A stretch of 64,000 nucleotides of DNA from an uncultured Lachnospiraceae bacterium (GTDB lineage Bacteria > Bacillota > Clostridia > Lachnospirales > Lachnospiraceae), in the NCBI GenBank assembly GCA_910578345.1, contig CAJTRA010000010.1, positions 1-64,000 of the forward strand, read 5' to 3'. The notes under the pieces were generated by a model. That model was not told the DNA's origin. It ran no database searches and saw only the letters and a list, made by a program, of their open reading frames with translations. The first letter of the stretch is position 1; each line of letters opens with the position of its first letter. The position numbers and the translations under genes were made by a program. Shown here piece by piece: positions 25,290-34,442 of the stretch.

Positions 25290-25814
25290 ATGTTCGTGAA
25301 TTTAACTGATGTGTTACATGGTGAGGACAAGACAGTCACGATGCAGATAGAGCCGGAGATGGAAGCGGTTACGATCGGCAAAGAGACCTATCCTGTGATC
25401 AGGAAGACATCGTTTCTCATGACGTTCACTAATGTTGAGCATGGTAAGGCACAGGTTACAGGCGAAGGCGGGATTACATTCTCGATGCCTTGCGGCAGGT
25501 GTCTTAAGGATGTGGAGAAGACATTGGAGCTTTCCTTTGACAGGACAGTTTTTTCGCCGGACAGGAGTATTTCACCTGATGACAGTGATGATCAGGAGTA
25601 TATGAACGGTTATCAGATGGATGTAGAAGGACTGCTATACAGTGAAATAGTGATCAACTGGCCTATGAAGGTTCTGTGCAGACCGGACTGCCGCGGCATC
25701 TGCCGTCAGTGCGGACAGGATCTGAATACGGGAACATGTGATTGTGACACTTTTGTTCCTGATCCCAGGATGGCAGCAATACAAGATATTTTTAACGGGA
25801 GTAAGGAGGTGTGA
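25290..25814 (+). CDS. YceD/DUF177 family protein
   Basis: A 174-residue protein of the DUF177 family, almost always next to rpmF and linked to large-subunit rRNA metabolism. Conserved cysteines lie in MPCGRCLK and in the C-terminal CRPDCRGICRQCGQDLN..CDC, a zinc-ribbon-like set typical of the Gram-positive branch. An acidic stretch (ISPDDSDDQE) lies between. It ends 4 bases before rpmF and is presumably co-translated with it. The exact molecular role is not settled for the family. Confidence 0.9.
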   Translation: MFVNLTDVLHGEDKTVTMQIEPEMEAVTIGKETYPVIRKTSFLMTFTNVEHGKAQVTGEGGITFSMPCGRCLKDVEKTLELSFDRTVFSPDRSISPDDSDDQEYMNGYQMDVEGLLYSEIVINWPMKVLCRPDCRGICRQCGQDLNTGTCDCDTFVPDPRMAAIQDIFNGSKEV

Positions 25815-25818
25815 GACG

Positions 25819-25998
25819 ATGTCTATTTGTCCTAAGAACAAATCTTCTAAGGGTAGAAGAGATAAGAGAAGAGCAAACTGGAAGATGACTGCCCCTACAT
25901 TAGTAAAGTGTAGCAAATGCGGCGCTCTTATGGTACCCCACAGAGTATGTAAGAAATGTGGCACATACAACAAAAAAGAAGTTATCGCAGTTGATTAA
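25819..25998 (+). CDS. rpmF: Ribosomal protein L32
   Basis: A 59-residue large-subunit protein of the zinc-binding type: SICPKNKSSKGRRDKRRANW, then CSKCG and CKKCG, which provide four cysteines for zinc. The start at 25819 follows AAGGAGGTGTGAGACG. A strong terminator follows, so yceD-rpmF is a two-gene transcript separate from plsX. Confidence 0.97.
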   Translation: MSICPKNKSSKGRRDKRRANWKMTAPTLVKCSKCGALMVPHRVCKKCGTYNKKEVIAVD

Positions 25999-26013
25999 TG
26001 CGGGTGATATCAG

Positions 26014-26060
26014 AGAGATCAAGGGATCAGAGAGTGAAATTCTTTGATCTCTTTCTTTTT
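26014..26060 (+). terminator. Intrinsic terminator after rpmF
   Basis: AGAGATCAA (26014-26022) pairs perfectly with TTGATCTCT (26044-26052), followed by TTCTTTTT. Confidence 0.85.
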
Positions 26061-26134
26061 GTTACAGGAAATTCCTGCGTTTATTCCAGTTTTCCGCCGC
26101 CAGATCTCGTAAGCGGGCTCCGGCGTTTTTTTCG

Positions 26135-26163
26135 TGGACTTTGTTTTTTGCTTATGATATACT
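26135..26163 (+). promoter_or_regulatory. Probable plsX-acpP promoter
   Basis: TGGACT (26135-26140), a 17-base spacer and TATACT (26158-26163) give matches of 4/6 and 5/6 to consensus. The spacer is T-rich. Confidence 0.55.
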
Positions 26164-26377
26164 AATTTTACTATGGTAAGATTCAGTGCCATATGCTAAT
26201 CGCTCGGAAAGAGAATGCAGTGGAGACTTATGCCAGCTGAAAGAAAGAGTATTGGTATCTGAAGAGTTTCCTGAATGTGGCGGGTGTGAATCTGACAGAT
26301 TTAGATGAGATGAAAGAATCAGGAATCATAACATGGCATGCAGATCTGCATGCTGAGAGAAAGGCACGGACAGCAGT

Positions 26378-27385
26378 ATGAGTGAGTATGTAAAGGTCGC
26401 GGTGGATGCGATGGGCGGCGACAACGCCCCGCGGGAGGTCGTGAAGGGTGCGGTAGAAGCAGTAAACGAGAGTGATAAAGTGAAAGTTTATCTGGTAGGG
26501 CTTAAGGAGGCGGTGGAGAAGGAACTGTCCGCCTACACTTATCCGAAAGCGCAGATTGAGGTGGTTCCCGCTTCGGAGATCATTGAGACGGCAGAGCCGC
26601 CGGTCATAGCGATCCGTAAGAAGAAGGATTCCTCCATCGTCAAGGCTCTGAATCTCGTTAAGGATGGAACCTGTGACGCCTATGTGTCTGCGGGCAGTAC
26701 GGGAGCTACCCTTGTGGGGGGACAAGTCATCGTGGGCAGGATCAAGGGAGTCGAGAGGCCGCCGCTTGCTCCGCTCATTCCCACGGCTACAGGATGTTCT
26801 CTTCTGATCGACTGCGGCGCCAATGTGGACGCAAGACCGTCTCACCTGGTACAGTTTGCCAAGATGGGTTCCATATATATGGAGAACGTTATGGGGATCA
26901 AGAGTCCGAAGGTAGGGATCGTCAATATCGGAGCGGAGGAAGAGAAGGGAAACGCCCTGGTCAAAGAGACTTTTCCGCTGCTTAAGAACTGCCCGGATAT
27001 CAACTTTATTGGCAGTGTGGAGGCGCGGGACATTCCGGCAGGAGCCGCGGATGTCATCGTGTGTGAGGCTTTTGTGGGAAATGTCATCTTAAAGACCTAC
27101 GAGGGCGTGGGCGCTACGCTGATCTCCAAGGTGAAAGAAGGGATGATGACCAGTTTCAGGAGCAAGATCGGCGCTTTGCTTGTGAAACCGGCGCTGAAGC
27201 AGACGTTGAAAGCTTTTGATCTGGAACAATATGGCGGTGCGCCGATGCTTGGACTGAAGGGACTTGTCGTTAAGACACATGGCAGCTCTAAGTCGATCGA
27301 GATCAAGAATTCTATTTTACAGTGTATTACTTTCACCGAACAGCAGATCAGTGAGAAGATCAGGCAGATGCTGGCATCTGAATAG
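26378..27385 (+). CDS. plsX: Phosphate acyltransferase PlsX
   Basis: A 335-residue enzyme converting acyl-ACP to acyl-phosphate, the first step of phospholipid synthesis in Firmicutes. The start VKVAVDAMGGDNAP is diagnostic, as are YVSAGSTGATLVGG, LLIDCGANVDARP and VNIGAEEEKGN. The acyl carrier protein gene follows, supplying the carrier. The ribosome binding site is weak (AAAGG about 13 bases upstream), but no later start would keep the conserved N terminus. Confidence 0.96.
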   Translation: MSEYVKVAVDAMGGDNAPREVVKGAVEAVNESDKVKVYLVGLKEAVEKELSAYTYPKAQIEVVPASEIIETAEPPVIAIRKKKDSSIVKALNLVKDGTCDAYVSAGSTGATLVGGQVIVGRIKGVERPPLAPLIPTATGCSLLIDCGANVDARPSHLVQFAKMGSIYMENVMGIKSPKVGIVNIGAEEEKGNALVKETFPLLKNCPDINFIGSVEARDIPAGAADVIVCEAFVGNVILKTYEGVGATLISKVKEGMMTSFRSKIGALLVKPALKQTLKAFDLEQYGGAPMLGLKGLVVKTHGSSKSIEIKNSILQCITFTEQQISEKIRQMLASE

Positions 27386-27448
27386 TCAGTGTACGGAGAG
27401 AGAAGAGATGAGAAACGACAGAGAAGGCGAAAGGGGTAAGCTGCCATC

Positions 27449-27676
27449 ATGGAATTTGAGAAATTAAAAGAAGCGATAGCGGATGTGCTGAATGTGGACC
27501 CTAACGAGGTTACGGAAGAGACAACTTTTACAGAAGATCTGGGAGCGGATTCGCTGGATGTCTACCAGATCGTTATGAAGATCGAGGAGGCATTCGGGAT
27601 TGAGATTCCGGCTGAAGAGGTAGCGCAGATCTCGACGGTAGGAGAAGCAGTTGCGTTGATCAGACATTCTATTTAG
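27449..27676 (+). CDS. acpP: Acyl carrier protein
   Basis: A 75-residue acidic four-helix carrier. The phosphopantetheine site is S35 in DLGADSLD, and the flanking helix 2 VYQIVMKIEEAFGIEIP is standard. It carries growing acyl chains for fatty-acid synthesis and feeds PlsX, encoded just upstream. AAAGGGGTAAG precedes the start. A terminator follows. Confidence 0.97.
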   Translation: MEFEKLKEAIADVLNVDPNEVTEETTFTEDLGADSLDVYQIVMKIEEAFGIEIPAEEVAQISTVGEAVALIRHSI

Positions 27677-27680
27677 CAGG

Positions 27681-27708
27681 AAGCCCTTTTGGTATGAAAG
27701 GGCTTTTT
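27681..27708 (+). terminator. Intrinsic terminator after acpP
   Basis: AAGCCCTTT (27681-27689) pairs perfectly with AAAGGGCTT (27697-27705), followed by a T-run to 27708. Confidence 0.88.
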
Positions 27709-27748
27709 CATATCATGGGAAAGAGCGTTTTATGATATGAAATTGGGT

Positions 27749-27778
27749 GCGCAGCTTCGCGCGGAACAAAAGCTGCGC
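27749..27778 (+). repeat. Inverted repeat in the rnc leader
   Basis: GCGCAGCTT and AAGCTGCGC form a perfect 9-bp stem about 30 bases before rnc. Only two Ts follow, so it is not a clear terminator. RNase III of some bacteria cleaves a hairpin in its own leader; this one could be such a site (inference). Confidence 0.5.
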
Positions 27779-27810
27779 TTGCCGGAGAAGTTGGATGCGG
27801 GAGGAGAATC

Positions 27811-28509
27811 ATGTCAGAAGAGAGATTAAGACAACTGGAGGAGAAGATCGGATACTGTTTTCAGGATAAGATGCTGCTTCGGCAGGCGCTGACACATAGT
27901 TCTTATTCTAACGAGCAGAAGATCAACAGGTTCCCGGATTATGAACGTCTGGAGTTTTTGGGGGATGCGGTGTTGGAGCTGGTAAGCAGTGACTTTATTT
28001 TCCGGAAGAACCCGAAAATGCCGGAAGGGGAAATGACGAAGTTCAGGTCTTCGATCGTCTGTGAACCGGCGCTTGCTTTCTGTGCAAGGCTGATCGGATT
28101 AGAGCAGTTTGTTCTGTTGGGGAAAGGGGAAGAAGCTACTGGCGGGAGGAAGCGGGATTCCATCATATCAGATGTGATGGAGGCCGTGATTGGCGCAGTC
28201 TATCTGGACAGTGGAATTGAGCAGGCCCGTAAACTTATCGAGAAGTTTGTTCTGTCGGATCTGGAACATAAGCAGCTTTTTTACGATGCAAAGACAATCC
28301 TGCAGGAAGAGATCCAGCGGGAAAACGGCGGCAGCCTGCGCTATGAACTAATCCGTGAGGAAGGGCCGGAGCATGACAAGAATTTCGTCGTGGAAGTGAT
28401 GGTGGGAGATTGCCGTGCAGGATGCGGCAGCGGACATTCCAAGAAAGCGGCGGAACAGCATGCGGCCTATGAAGCGCTTCTTAGGCGCAAGACCATCCAG
28501 GCGAAATAG
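27811..28509 (+). CDS. rnc: Ribonuclease III
   Basis: A 232-residue double-stranded RNA endonuclease. The catalytic signature ERLEFLGDAVLELV lies near residues 47-60, with a second acidic site in SDVMEAVIGAVYLD. A C-terminal dsRNA-binding domain ends in GSGHSKKAAEQHAAYEAL. It matures rRNA and processes mRNA. The ribosome binding site is GGGAGGAG. It is followed by smc and ftsY in the usual Firmicutes order. Confidence 0.97.
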   Translation: MSEERLRQLEEKIGYCFQDKMLLRQALTHSSYSNEQKINRFPDYERLEFLGDAVLELVSSDFIFRKNPKMPEGEMTKFRSSIVCEPALAFCARLIGLEQFVLLGKGEEATGGRKRDSIISDVMEAVIGAVYLDSGIEQARKLIEKFVLSDLEHKQLFYDAKTILQEEIQRENGGSLRYELIREEGPEHDKNFVVEVMVGDCRAGCGSGHSKKAAEQHAAYEALLRRKTIQAK

Positions 28510-28565
28510 AGACAGGGCGGCCGATGACAGAAAGATCAGGAAGAGAACGATAGATTGAGGTACTT

Positions 28566-31500
28566 ATGTATTTAAAGAGCATTGAAGTGCATGGATTTAA
28601 ATCTTTTGCAAATAAAATAAACTTTAAGTTTCACAATGGCATCACGGGGATCGTTGGGCCGAATGGCTCCGGGAAGAGCAATGTGGCGGACGCCGTCAGG
28701 TGGGTGCTGGGAGAACAGAGGATCAAGCAGCTGCGCGGCGCGTCCATGCAGGATGTGATCTTTTCCGGTACGCAGATGCGTAAACCGCTGGGGTATGCCT
28801 ATGTGGCGATTACGCTGGACAATGCGGATCATCAGTTGGCCATTGACTATGATGAGGTGACGGTTTCCAGAAGACTTTACCGCTCCGGAGAGAGTGAATA
28901 TATGATCAACGGAACGGTCTGTCGGCTGAAGGATGTCAATGAGTTATTTTATGATACCGGTATCGGTAAGGAAGGGTATTCGATTATCGGACAGGGCCAG
29001 ATCGACAAGATTCTGAGCGGCAAACCGGAAGAGCGGCGGGAACTTTTCGACGAAGCTGCCGGTATCGTGAAATTTAAGCGCAGGAAGTATGCGGCGCAGA
29101 AGAAGCTGGAGGATGAGAAGCAGAATCTTGTCCGCGTGAATGATATTCTGTCGGAATTAGAGCATCAGATCGGTCCGTTGGAAAGACAGTCCGAGAAAGC
29201 CAAAGTTTACTTGAAGAAGAAGGAAGAACTCAAGGCGCTGGATGTCAATGTCTTCCTGCTGGAGAATGTGCGGGTAAGAGGGCAGCTTGCAGAGACAGAC
29301 GGAAAGCTTGCGATTGCAAACGGCGATCTGGAAGAGACGGGCAGAAAGTATGAGAGCATCAAGGAAGAGTATGAGCAGATTGTCAGTAAGATCGAGTTGC
29401 TTGACCAGGCGATCGAGACGGCCAGGTCTACGCTGACAGACACGGGAGTGATGCGCTCGAAATTAGAAGGCGAGATCAATGTCCTGAAAGAGCAGATCCA
29501 TTCTGCAGAAGGAAATGAGGAACATTTACAGAACCGCATCCGCAGCATTACCGGCCAGATTGACGAGCGCATGGAAGAGAAAGAAGACATCCTTTCACAG
29601 AAGACACAGACAGACAAACAGCTTCAGGAGTCAGAGCAGGCGAGAATGGAAGCGAGGGCGCTTCTTGAGGCGACGCAGGGAAAGATCGAGGAGCTGAACG
29701 ATCAGATCGAAAGTGGAAAGAATACGATTATCGATGCACTGAACAACCGTGCCACGATCAAATCCAGACTGGGACGTTATGACACCATGATGGAACAGAT
29801 CAATATCCGAAAAGCGGAATTAAACTCCAGACTGCTCCGGGCGAAATCGGATGAGGCGGAACAGACGGAGACCATCAGGAAGCTTGAGGAAGAATTCGAG
29901 GCGGTCGGCGCTGCGATTAAGGAGCTTTCGGAGAGACAGGAGACGATGGAAGAGAAGCTGTCTTTGTACCGGGAGGAATTGGCCGGGCGTGATCAGAAGC
30001 TGCGGGATACCCAGGTGCTGTACCATCAGCAGAAGTCAAAACTGGAGGCGCTGGCGAACCTGACAGAGCGCTATGAGGGGTATGGCGGCAGCGTCAAGGC
30101 AGTCATGGAGCGGAAAGGACAGGAGAAAGGGATTATCGGCGTTGTGGCGGATATCATACAGGCGGAAGCAAAGTATGAGACGGCGATTGAGACAGCGCTG
30201 GGTGGTAACATCCAGAATATCGTTACGGAGGATGAAGAGACGGCCAAACGCATGATTGGTCATCTGAAGAAAACAAGAGCAGGCCGCGCCACTTTCCTGC
30301 CGCTCACCAGTATCACCCATCCGCAGGAGTTTAAGAATCCGGAGGCATTGAAAGAGAAGGGCGTCATCGGCATGGCGGATGAGCTGGTAAAAGTGGAGAA
30401 GAAGTACCGGAACGTAGCCAAAGCAATGCTGGGGCGCATCGTTGTGGTGGATCATGTAGATAATGCCGTGAAGATTGCCAGAAAGTTTGACTACGGGATT
30501 CGTATGGTCACGCTGGAGGGAGAGCTGTTAGTGCCCGGCGGTGCGATCAGCGGCGGTGCATTTAAGAACAATTCCAATCTGTTAGGCAGACGCCGGGAAA
30601 TGGAAGAGTTAAGCAAGAAGGTCAGGCAGTATGTCGTAGATATTGATAAGCTGTTAAATGACATAGAGGAGACGAAACGGAACAGAAATAAACTGCGCCT
30701 GGAGATCGAGGATGTCAAGGGACAGTTACAGCGCAAATTCATCGAGCAGAATACGGCCAGAATGAATGTGGCCCAGGCCAGAGATAAAAAGAGTGAGACC
30801 GAAGAAGGATTCGACGAGCTTAAGAACGAGCAGCAGGCGATTGAACTGCAGATCAGGGAAATCCAGACCAATAAAGATGAAAATGCCAGAGAGCTGGAAG
30901 ATTCCGAGACGCTTGAGAAGAATGTGGAAGCCCGGATCACGGAATTCCAGAAGCTTCTTGAAGAGAAACGGGCGGAGGAATCCGAGCAGTCGGCCAGGGT
31001 GTCGGAGCGTGAGGTAGAAGTCGAGAAGATGCGGCAGACCGCGGATTTCAGGAGACAGAATCTGGAGCGCGTGGAGAGTGAGATCTCACGGCATAGAGCA
31101 GAACTGTCAGAAGTACAGGAAGGCCTGCATATGGGTAAGGAGGAAGTGGAGCGTAAGAAAGCGAGTATTCTGGAGATCGAGAAAACGATCGCTTCTTCCT
31201 ACACGGCGCAGACAGATGCGGAGACGAAGCTGAAAGAAGACATCGCTCTCAAGGAGGAACTTTCCGGCAGACAGAAGAATTTCTTCACGACAAGAGAAGA
31301 GCTGTCCGAGCGTATGGCAGCCCTGGATAAGGAAGTGTACCGTTTAAACAGCCAGAGAGAACGCATGGAAGAATCCATCGAGTCCCAGATCAATTATATG
31401 TGGGACGAGTATGAAATTACGCTGTCTGATGCAGAATCTCTAAAGGATGAGGAGATGAGCGACCTGCCTTCTATGAAGAAGGAGATCACGGCTTTGAAAG

Positions 31501-32126
31501 ATGCTATCCGCAAGCTGGGGGATGTGAATGTCAACGCCATCGAGGATTATAAGAACCTGATGGAACGATACACCTTCCTAAAGACGCAGCATGACGATCT
31601 GGTGGAGGCGGAGAAGACGCTTCTGGGAATTATTGAGGAACTGGACACTTCCATGCGCAGACAGTTTAATGAGAAATTCGCGCAGATCAATCGGGAGTTC
31701 GATAAGGTGTTCAAAGAACTGTTCGGTGGCGGGAAAGGAACGCTGGAACTCATCGAGGAAGAGGATGTGCTGGAGGCGGGCGTCCGTATCATTGCGCAGC
31801 CTCCGGGAAAAAAGCTGGTCAATATGATGCAGATGTCCGGCGGGGAGAAATCTTTAACGGCGATTTGTCTGCTGTTTGCAATCCAGAATCTAAAGCCGTC
31901 CCCGTTCTGTCTTCTCGACGAGATCGAGGCGGCGCTAGACGAGAGCAATGTGGGAAGATTCGCCAAATATCTGCATAAGCTGACGAAGAATACACAGTTT
32001 ATCGTGATCACGCACAGGCGCGGCACGATGGAGAAAGCAGACCGTCTCTATGGTATTACGATGCAGGAGAAGGGTGTGTCAACACTGGTAAGCGTTAATT
32101 TGATCGATAAGGAATTGGATGACTGA
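28566..32126 (+). CDS. smc: Chromosome segregation ATPase SMC
   Basis: A 1186-residue condensin core subunit, the usual length. The N-terminal head carries Walker A GPNGSGKSN (about 32-40). A long coiled coil leads to the hinge (about 515-680, including GYGGSVKAVM and GGAISGGAFK), followed by the return coil. The C-terminal head carries the signature MSGGEKSLTAI and Walker B FCLLDEIEAALDESN. It organises and segregates the chromosome with ScpA/ScpB, which are not in this window. The stop overlaps the ftsY start by one base. Confidence 0.97.
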   Translation: MYLKSIEVHGFKSFANKINFKFHNGITGIVGPNGSGKSNVADAVRWVLGEQRIKQLRGASMQDVIFSGTQMRKPLGYAYVAITLDNADHQLAIDYDEVTVSRRLYRSGESEYMINGTVCRLKDVNELFYDTGIGKEGYSIIGQGQIDKILSGKPEERRELFDEAAGIVKFKRRKYAAQKKLEDEKQNLVRVNDILSELEHQIGPLERQSEKAKVYLKKKEELKALDVNVFLLENVRVRGQLAETDGKLAIANGDLEETGRKYESIKEEYEQIVSKIELLDQAIETARSTLTDTGVMRSKLEGEINVLKEQIHSAEGNEEHLQNRIRSITGQIDERMEEKEDILSQKTQTDKQLQESEQARMEARALLEATQGKIEELNDQIESGKNTIIDALNNRATIKSRLGRYDTMMEQINIRKAELNSRLLRAKSDEAEQTETIRKLEEEFEAVGAAIKELSERQETMEEKLSLYREELAGRDQKLRDTQVLYHQQKSKLEALANLTERYEGYGGSVKAVMERKGQEKGIIGVVADIIQAEAKYETAIETALGGNIQNIVTEDEETAKRMIGHLKKTRAGRATFLPLTSITHPQEFKNPEALKEKGVIGMADELVKVEKKYRNVAKAMLGRIVVVDHVDNAVKIARKFDYGIRMVTLEGELLVPGGAISGGAFKNNSNLLGRRREMEELSKKVRQYVVDIDKLLNDIEETKRNRNKLRLEIEDVKGQLQRKFIEQNTARMNVAQARDKKSETEEGFDELKNEQQAIELQIREIQTNKDENARELEDSETLEKNVEARITEFQKLLEEKRAEESEQSARVSEREVEVEKMRQTADFRRQNLERVESEISRHRAELSEVQEGLHMGKEEVERKKASILEIEKTIASSYTAQTDAETKLKEDIALKEELSGRQKNFFTTREELSERMAALDKEVYRLNSQRERMEESIESQINYMWDEYEITLSDAESLKDEEMSDLPSMKKEITALKDAIRKLGDVNVNAIEDYKNLMERYTFLKTQHDDLVEAEKTLLGIIEELDTSMRRQFNEKFAQINREFDKVFKELFGGGKGTLELIEEEDVLEAGVRIIAQPPGKKLVNMMQMSGGEKSLTAICLLFAIQNLKPSPFCLLDEIEAALDESNVGRFAKYLHKLTKNTQFIVITHRRGTMEKADRLYGITMQEKGVSTLVSVNLIDKELDD

Positions 32127-33070
32127 TGAGTGAAGAGAAGAAAAGTTTTTTTGCCAGATTAAAAGAAGGACTTACGAAGACGAGAAACAATATTGTCCAG
32201 GGGATCGATTCTGTGTTCAATGGATTCACCAACATTGATGAGGAATTCTATGAAGAGCTGGAGGAGATCCTGATCATGGGAGATATCGGCGTCAGGGCTA
32301 CCGAAGAGATTCTGGAGAAGCTGAAAGAGCAGGTGAAGGAGAATCATATCAAAGAGCCTGCAGACTGCAAGGAATTCCTGATCCAGAATATCAAGGAGCA
32401 GATGCAGGTGGGAGAGACGGCATATGCCTTTGAGCAGGAGCAGTCGATCGTCCTGGTGATCGGTGTAAACGGCGTGGGGAAGACGACCACGGTTGGGAAA
32501 CTCGCCGGGAAGCTGAAAGGGCAGGGAAGAAAGGTGCTGATCGCTGCGGCCGATACGTTCCGCGCTGCGGCCGGAGAGCAGCTTAGCGAGTGGGCGAATC
32601 GTGCCGGTGTGGATATGATCGGAGGCAGTGAAGGTTCCGATCCTGCCAGTGTGATTTTCGACGCGGTGAATGCGGCGAAAGCGCGGAAGGCAGATGTACT
32701 CTTGTGTGATACAGCAGGAAGACTTCACAATAAGAAGAACCTCATGGAAGAGCTTAAGAAGATCAACCGGATCATCGACAGGGAATTCCCGGATGCCCAC
32801 AGGGAGAATCTGGTGGTGCTGGACGCCACTACAGGTCAGAATGCCCTACAGCAGGCGAGAGAATTCGGCGAGGTGACGGAGCTGACAGGCATTATTCTGA
32901 CGAAGATGGACGGAACTGCCAAGGGTGGGATTGCAGTTGCGATCCAGTCAGAGCTGCAGGTGCCGGTCAAATACATTGGTGTAGGGGAGACGATAGAAGA
33001 TCTGCAGAAGTTTGACGCAGACCAGTTTGTGGATGCGTTGTTTTCGGTGGATGAAAGGAGCAGGGGATAA
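32126..33070 (+). CDS. ftsY: Signal recognition particle receptor FtsY
   Basis: A 314-residue SRP GTPase that docks SRP-ribosome complexes at the membrane. A short N-terminal region leads to the N domain, then the G domain with GVNGVGKTTT (G1), DTAGR (G3) and TKMDGTAKGG (G4). It lacks the long acidic A domain of enterobacterial FtsY, as is normal in Firmicutes. It is translationally coupled to smc. Its partner Ffh is encoded about 5 kb downstream. Confidence 0.97.
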   Translation: MSEEKKSFFARLKEGLTKTRNNIVQGIDSVFNGFTNIDEEFYEELEEILIMGDIGVRATEEILEKLKEQVKENHIKEPADCKEFLIQNIKEQMQVGETAYAFEQEQSIVLVIGVNGVGKTTTVGKLAGKLKGQGRKVLIAAADTFRAAAGEQLSEWANRAGVDMIGGSEGSDPASVIFDAVNAAKARKADVLLCDTAGRLHNKKNLMEELKKINRIIDREFPDAHRENLVVLDATTGQNALQQAREFGEVTELTGIILTKMDGTAKGGIAVAIQSELQVPVKYIGVGETIEDLQKFDADQFVDALFSVDERSRG

Positions 33071-33073
33071 GAG

Positions 33074-34291
33074 ATGAAGGAACTGTCGCTTGATAAGTTT
33101 GAGGAGGCGTATGAGATCGTCAGGAAGGTGACTTCTGAGACGAAATTGGTGTACAGTGATCATTTCAGTGCACAGACTGGAAATAAGGTGTATCTGAAAC
33201 CAGAAAATATGCAGCTGACGGGCGCCTATAAGTTGCGGGGCGCCTATTATAAGATCAGTACATTGTCGGAGGAGGAGCGGGCGAAAGGGCTGATCACAGC
33301 CTCTGCCGGCAATCACGCGCAGGGCGTGGCGTATGCGGCTAAGTGCTATGGGGTTAAGGCGGTGATCGTGATGCCGACGACGACGCCGTTGATCAAGGTG
33401 AACCGCACGAAGGGGTATGGTGCGGAGGTGGTGCTTTACGGCGATGTGTATGACGAGGCGTGTGCCTATGCCTATCAGTTGGCAGAGGAGCATGGCTATA
33501 CGTTTGTCCATCCTTTTGACGATCTGGATGTGGCCACAGGGCAGGGAACGATAGCCATGGAGATCATCAAGGAACAGCCGTTAGTGGATTATATTCTGGT
33601 GCCGGTAGGCGGCGGTGGTCTGGCGACGGGAGTTTCTACGCTGGCGAAGCTGCTCAATCCCAAGATCAAGGTGATCGGCGTGGAGCCGGCAGGCGCCAAC
33701 TGTATGCAGGAGTCTGTCCGTGCCGGCAAGGTTACAACACTGGACCATGTCAATACGATCGCGGACGGGACAGCGGTCAAGACGCCGGGGACCGAGATCT
33801 TCCCCTATGTGAAACAGAACCTTGATGATATCATCACTGTGGAGGACGAGGAGCTGGTAGTGTCGTTCCTGGATATGGTAGAAAATCACAAGATGATCGT
33901 GGAGAATTCCGGTCTTCTGACGGTGGCGGCACTGAAGCATCTGGATGTCAGGAACAAGAAGGTGGTAGCGATCTTAAGCGGGGGCAATATGGATGTGATT
34001 ACCATGTCTTCTGTCGTACAGCAGGGTCTTGTCATGCGCGACCGCATCTTCTCAGTGTCTGTACTGCTGCCTGATAAGCCGGGTGAGTTGTCCAGAGTAG
34101 CCGATGTGATCGCGAAACAGAGCGGTAATGTTATCAAGCTGGAGCACAACCAGTTTGTTTCGATCAACCGCAATGCGGCTGTGGAACTGCGGATCACGAT
34201 GGAGGCATATGGGACGGAACATAAGAAGCAGATCATTGAGGCTTTGCAGAAGAATGGATATCAACCGAAAGTGATCCGGGCAAGTATCTGA
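33074..34291 (+). CDS. ilvA: Threonine ammonia-lyase
   Basis: A 405-residue PLP enzyme that deaminates threonine to 2-oxobutanoate. The PLP lysine is K53 in GAYKLRGAYYK, and the phosphate-binding loop is GGGGLATGVS. A C-terminal ACT-like domain (about 330-400, VLLPDKPGELSRVADVIAKQ) suggests allosteric control. At about 400 residues it matches the single-ACT form found as TdcB-like/IlvA in Firmicutes, so a biosynthetic or a catabolic role is possible. It sits three bases after ftsY and is presumably co-transcribed. Confidence 0.92.
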   Translation: MKELSLDKFEEAYEIVRKVTSETKLVYSDHFSAQTGNKVYLKPENMQLTGAYKLRGAYYKISTLSEEERAKGLITASAGNHAQGVAYAAKCYGVKAVIVMPTTTPLIKVNRTKGYGAEVVLYGDVYDEACAYAYQLAEEHGYTFVHPFDDLDVATGQGTIAMEIIKEQPLVDYILVPVGGGGLATGVSTLAKLLNPKIKVIGVEPAGANCMQESVRAGKVTTLDHVNTIADGTAVKTPGTEIFPYVKQNLDDIITVEDEELVVSFLDMVENHKMIVENSGLLTVAALKHLDVRNKKVVAILSGGNMDVITMSSVVQQGLVMRDRIFSVSVLLPDKPGELSRVADVIAKQSGNVIKLEHNQFVSINRNAAVELRITMEAYGTEHKKQIIEALQKNGYQPKVIRASI

Positions 34292-34442
34292 CAGGACAGC
34301 GGGACAGATCCGTATCATAAAACAGACTAATGTGGGTTAAGCTTATGGTAGGGAACAGAGCATTCTCTAAGACGTGCCTGCCCGTCCGCTTTTTGTGAGC
34401 GTTTGCAGAGCGGGATCATGGGGTCAGGCTGCTGTGATATGT

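Larger units (their letters stand above)
25999..26377. other. 379-base intergenic region: terminator, then plsX promoter
   Basis: The first part holds the rpmF terminator. A second weak GC-rich dyad followed by seven Ts lies near 26090-26132. The plsX promoter is at 26135-26163, leaving a leader of about 210 bases before plsX. A short in-frame stretch around 26228-26377 has no ribosome binding site or family resemblance and is not called a gene. No FapR-type box (TTAGTACCTGATACTAA-like) was seen. Confidence 0.6.

Noticed and set aside
26228..26377. Small gene between rpmF and plsX
   Set aside because: Short frame with no ribosome binding site or recognisable product; it lies in the plsX leader.
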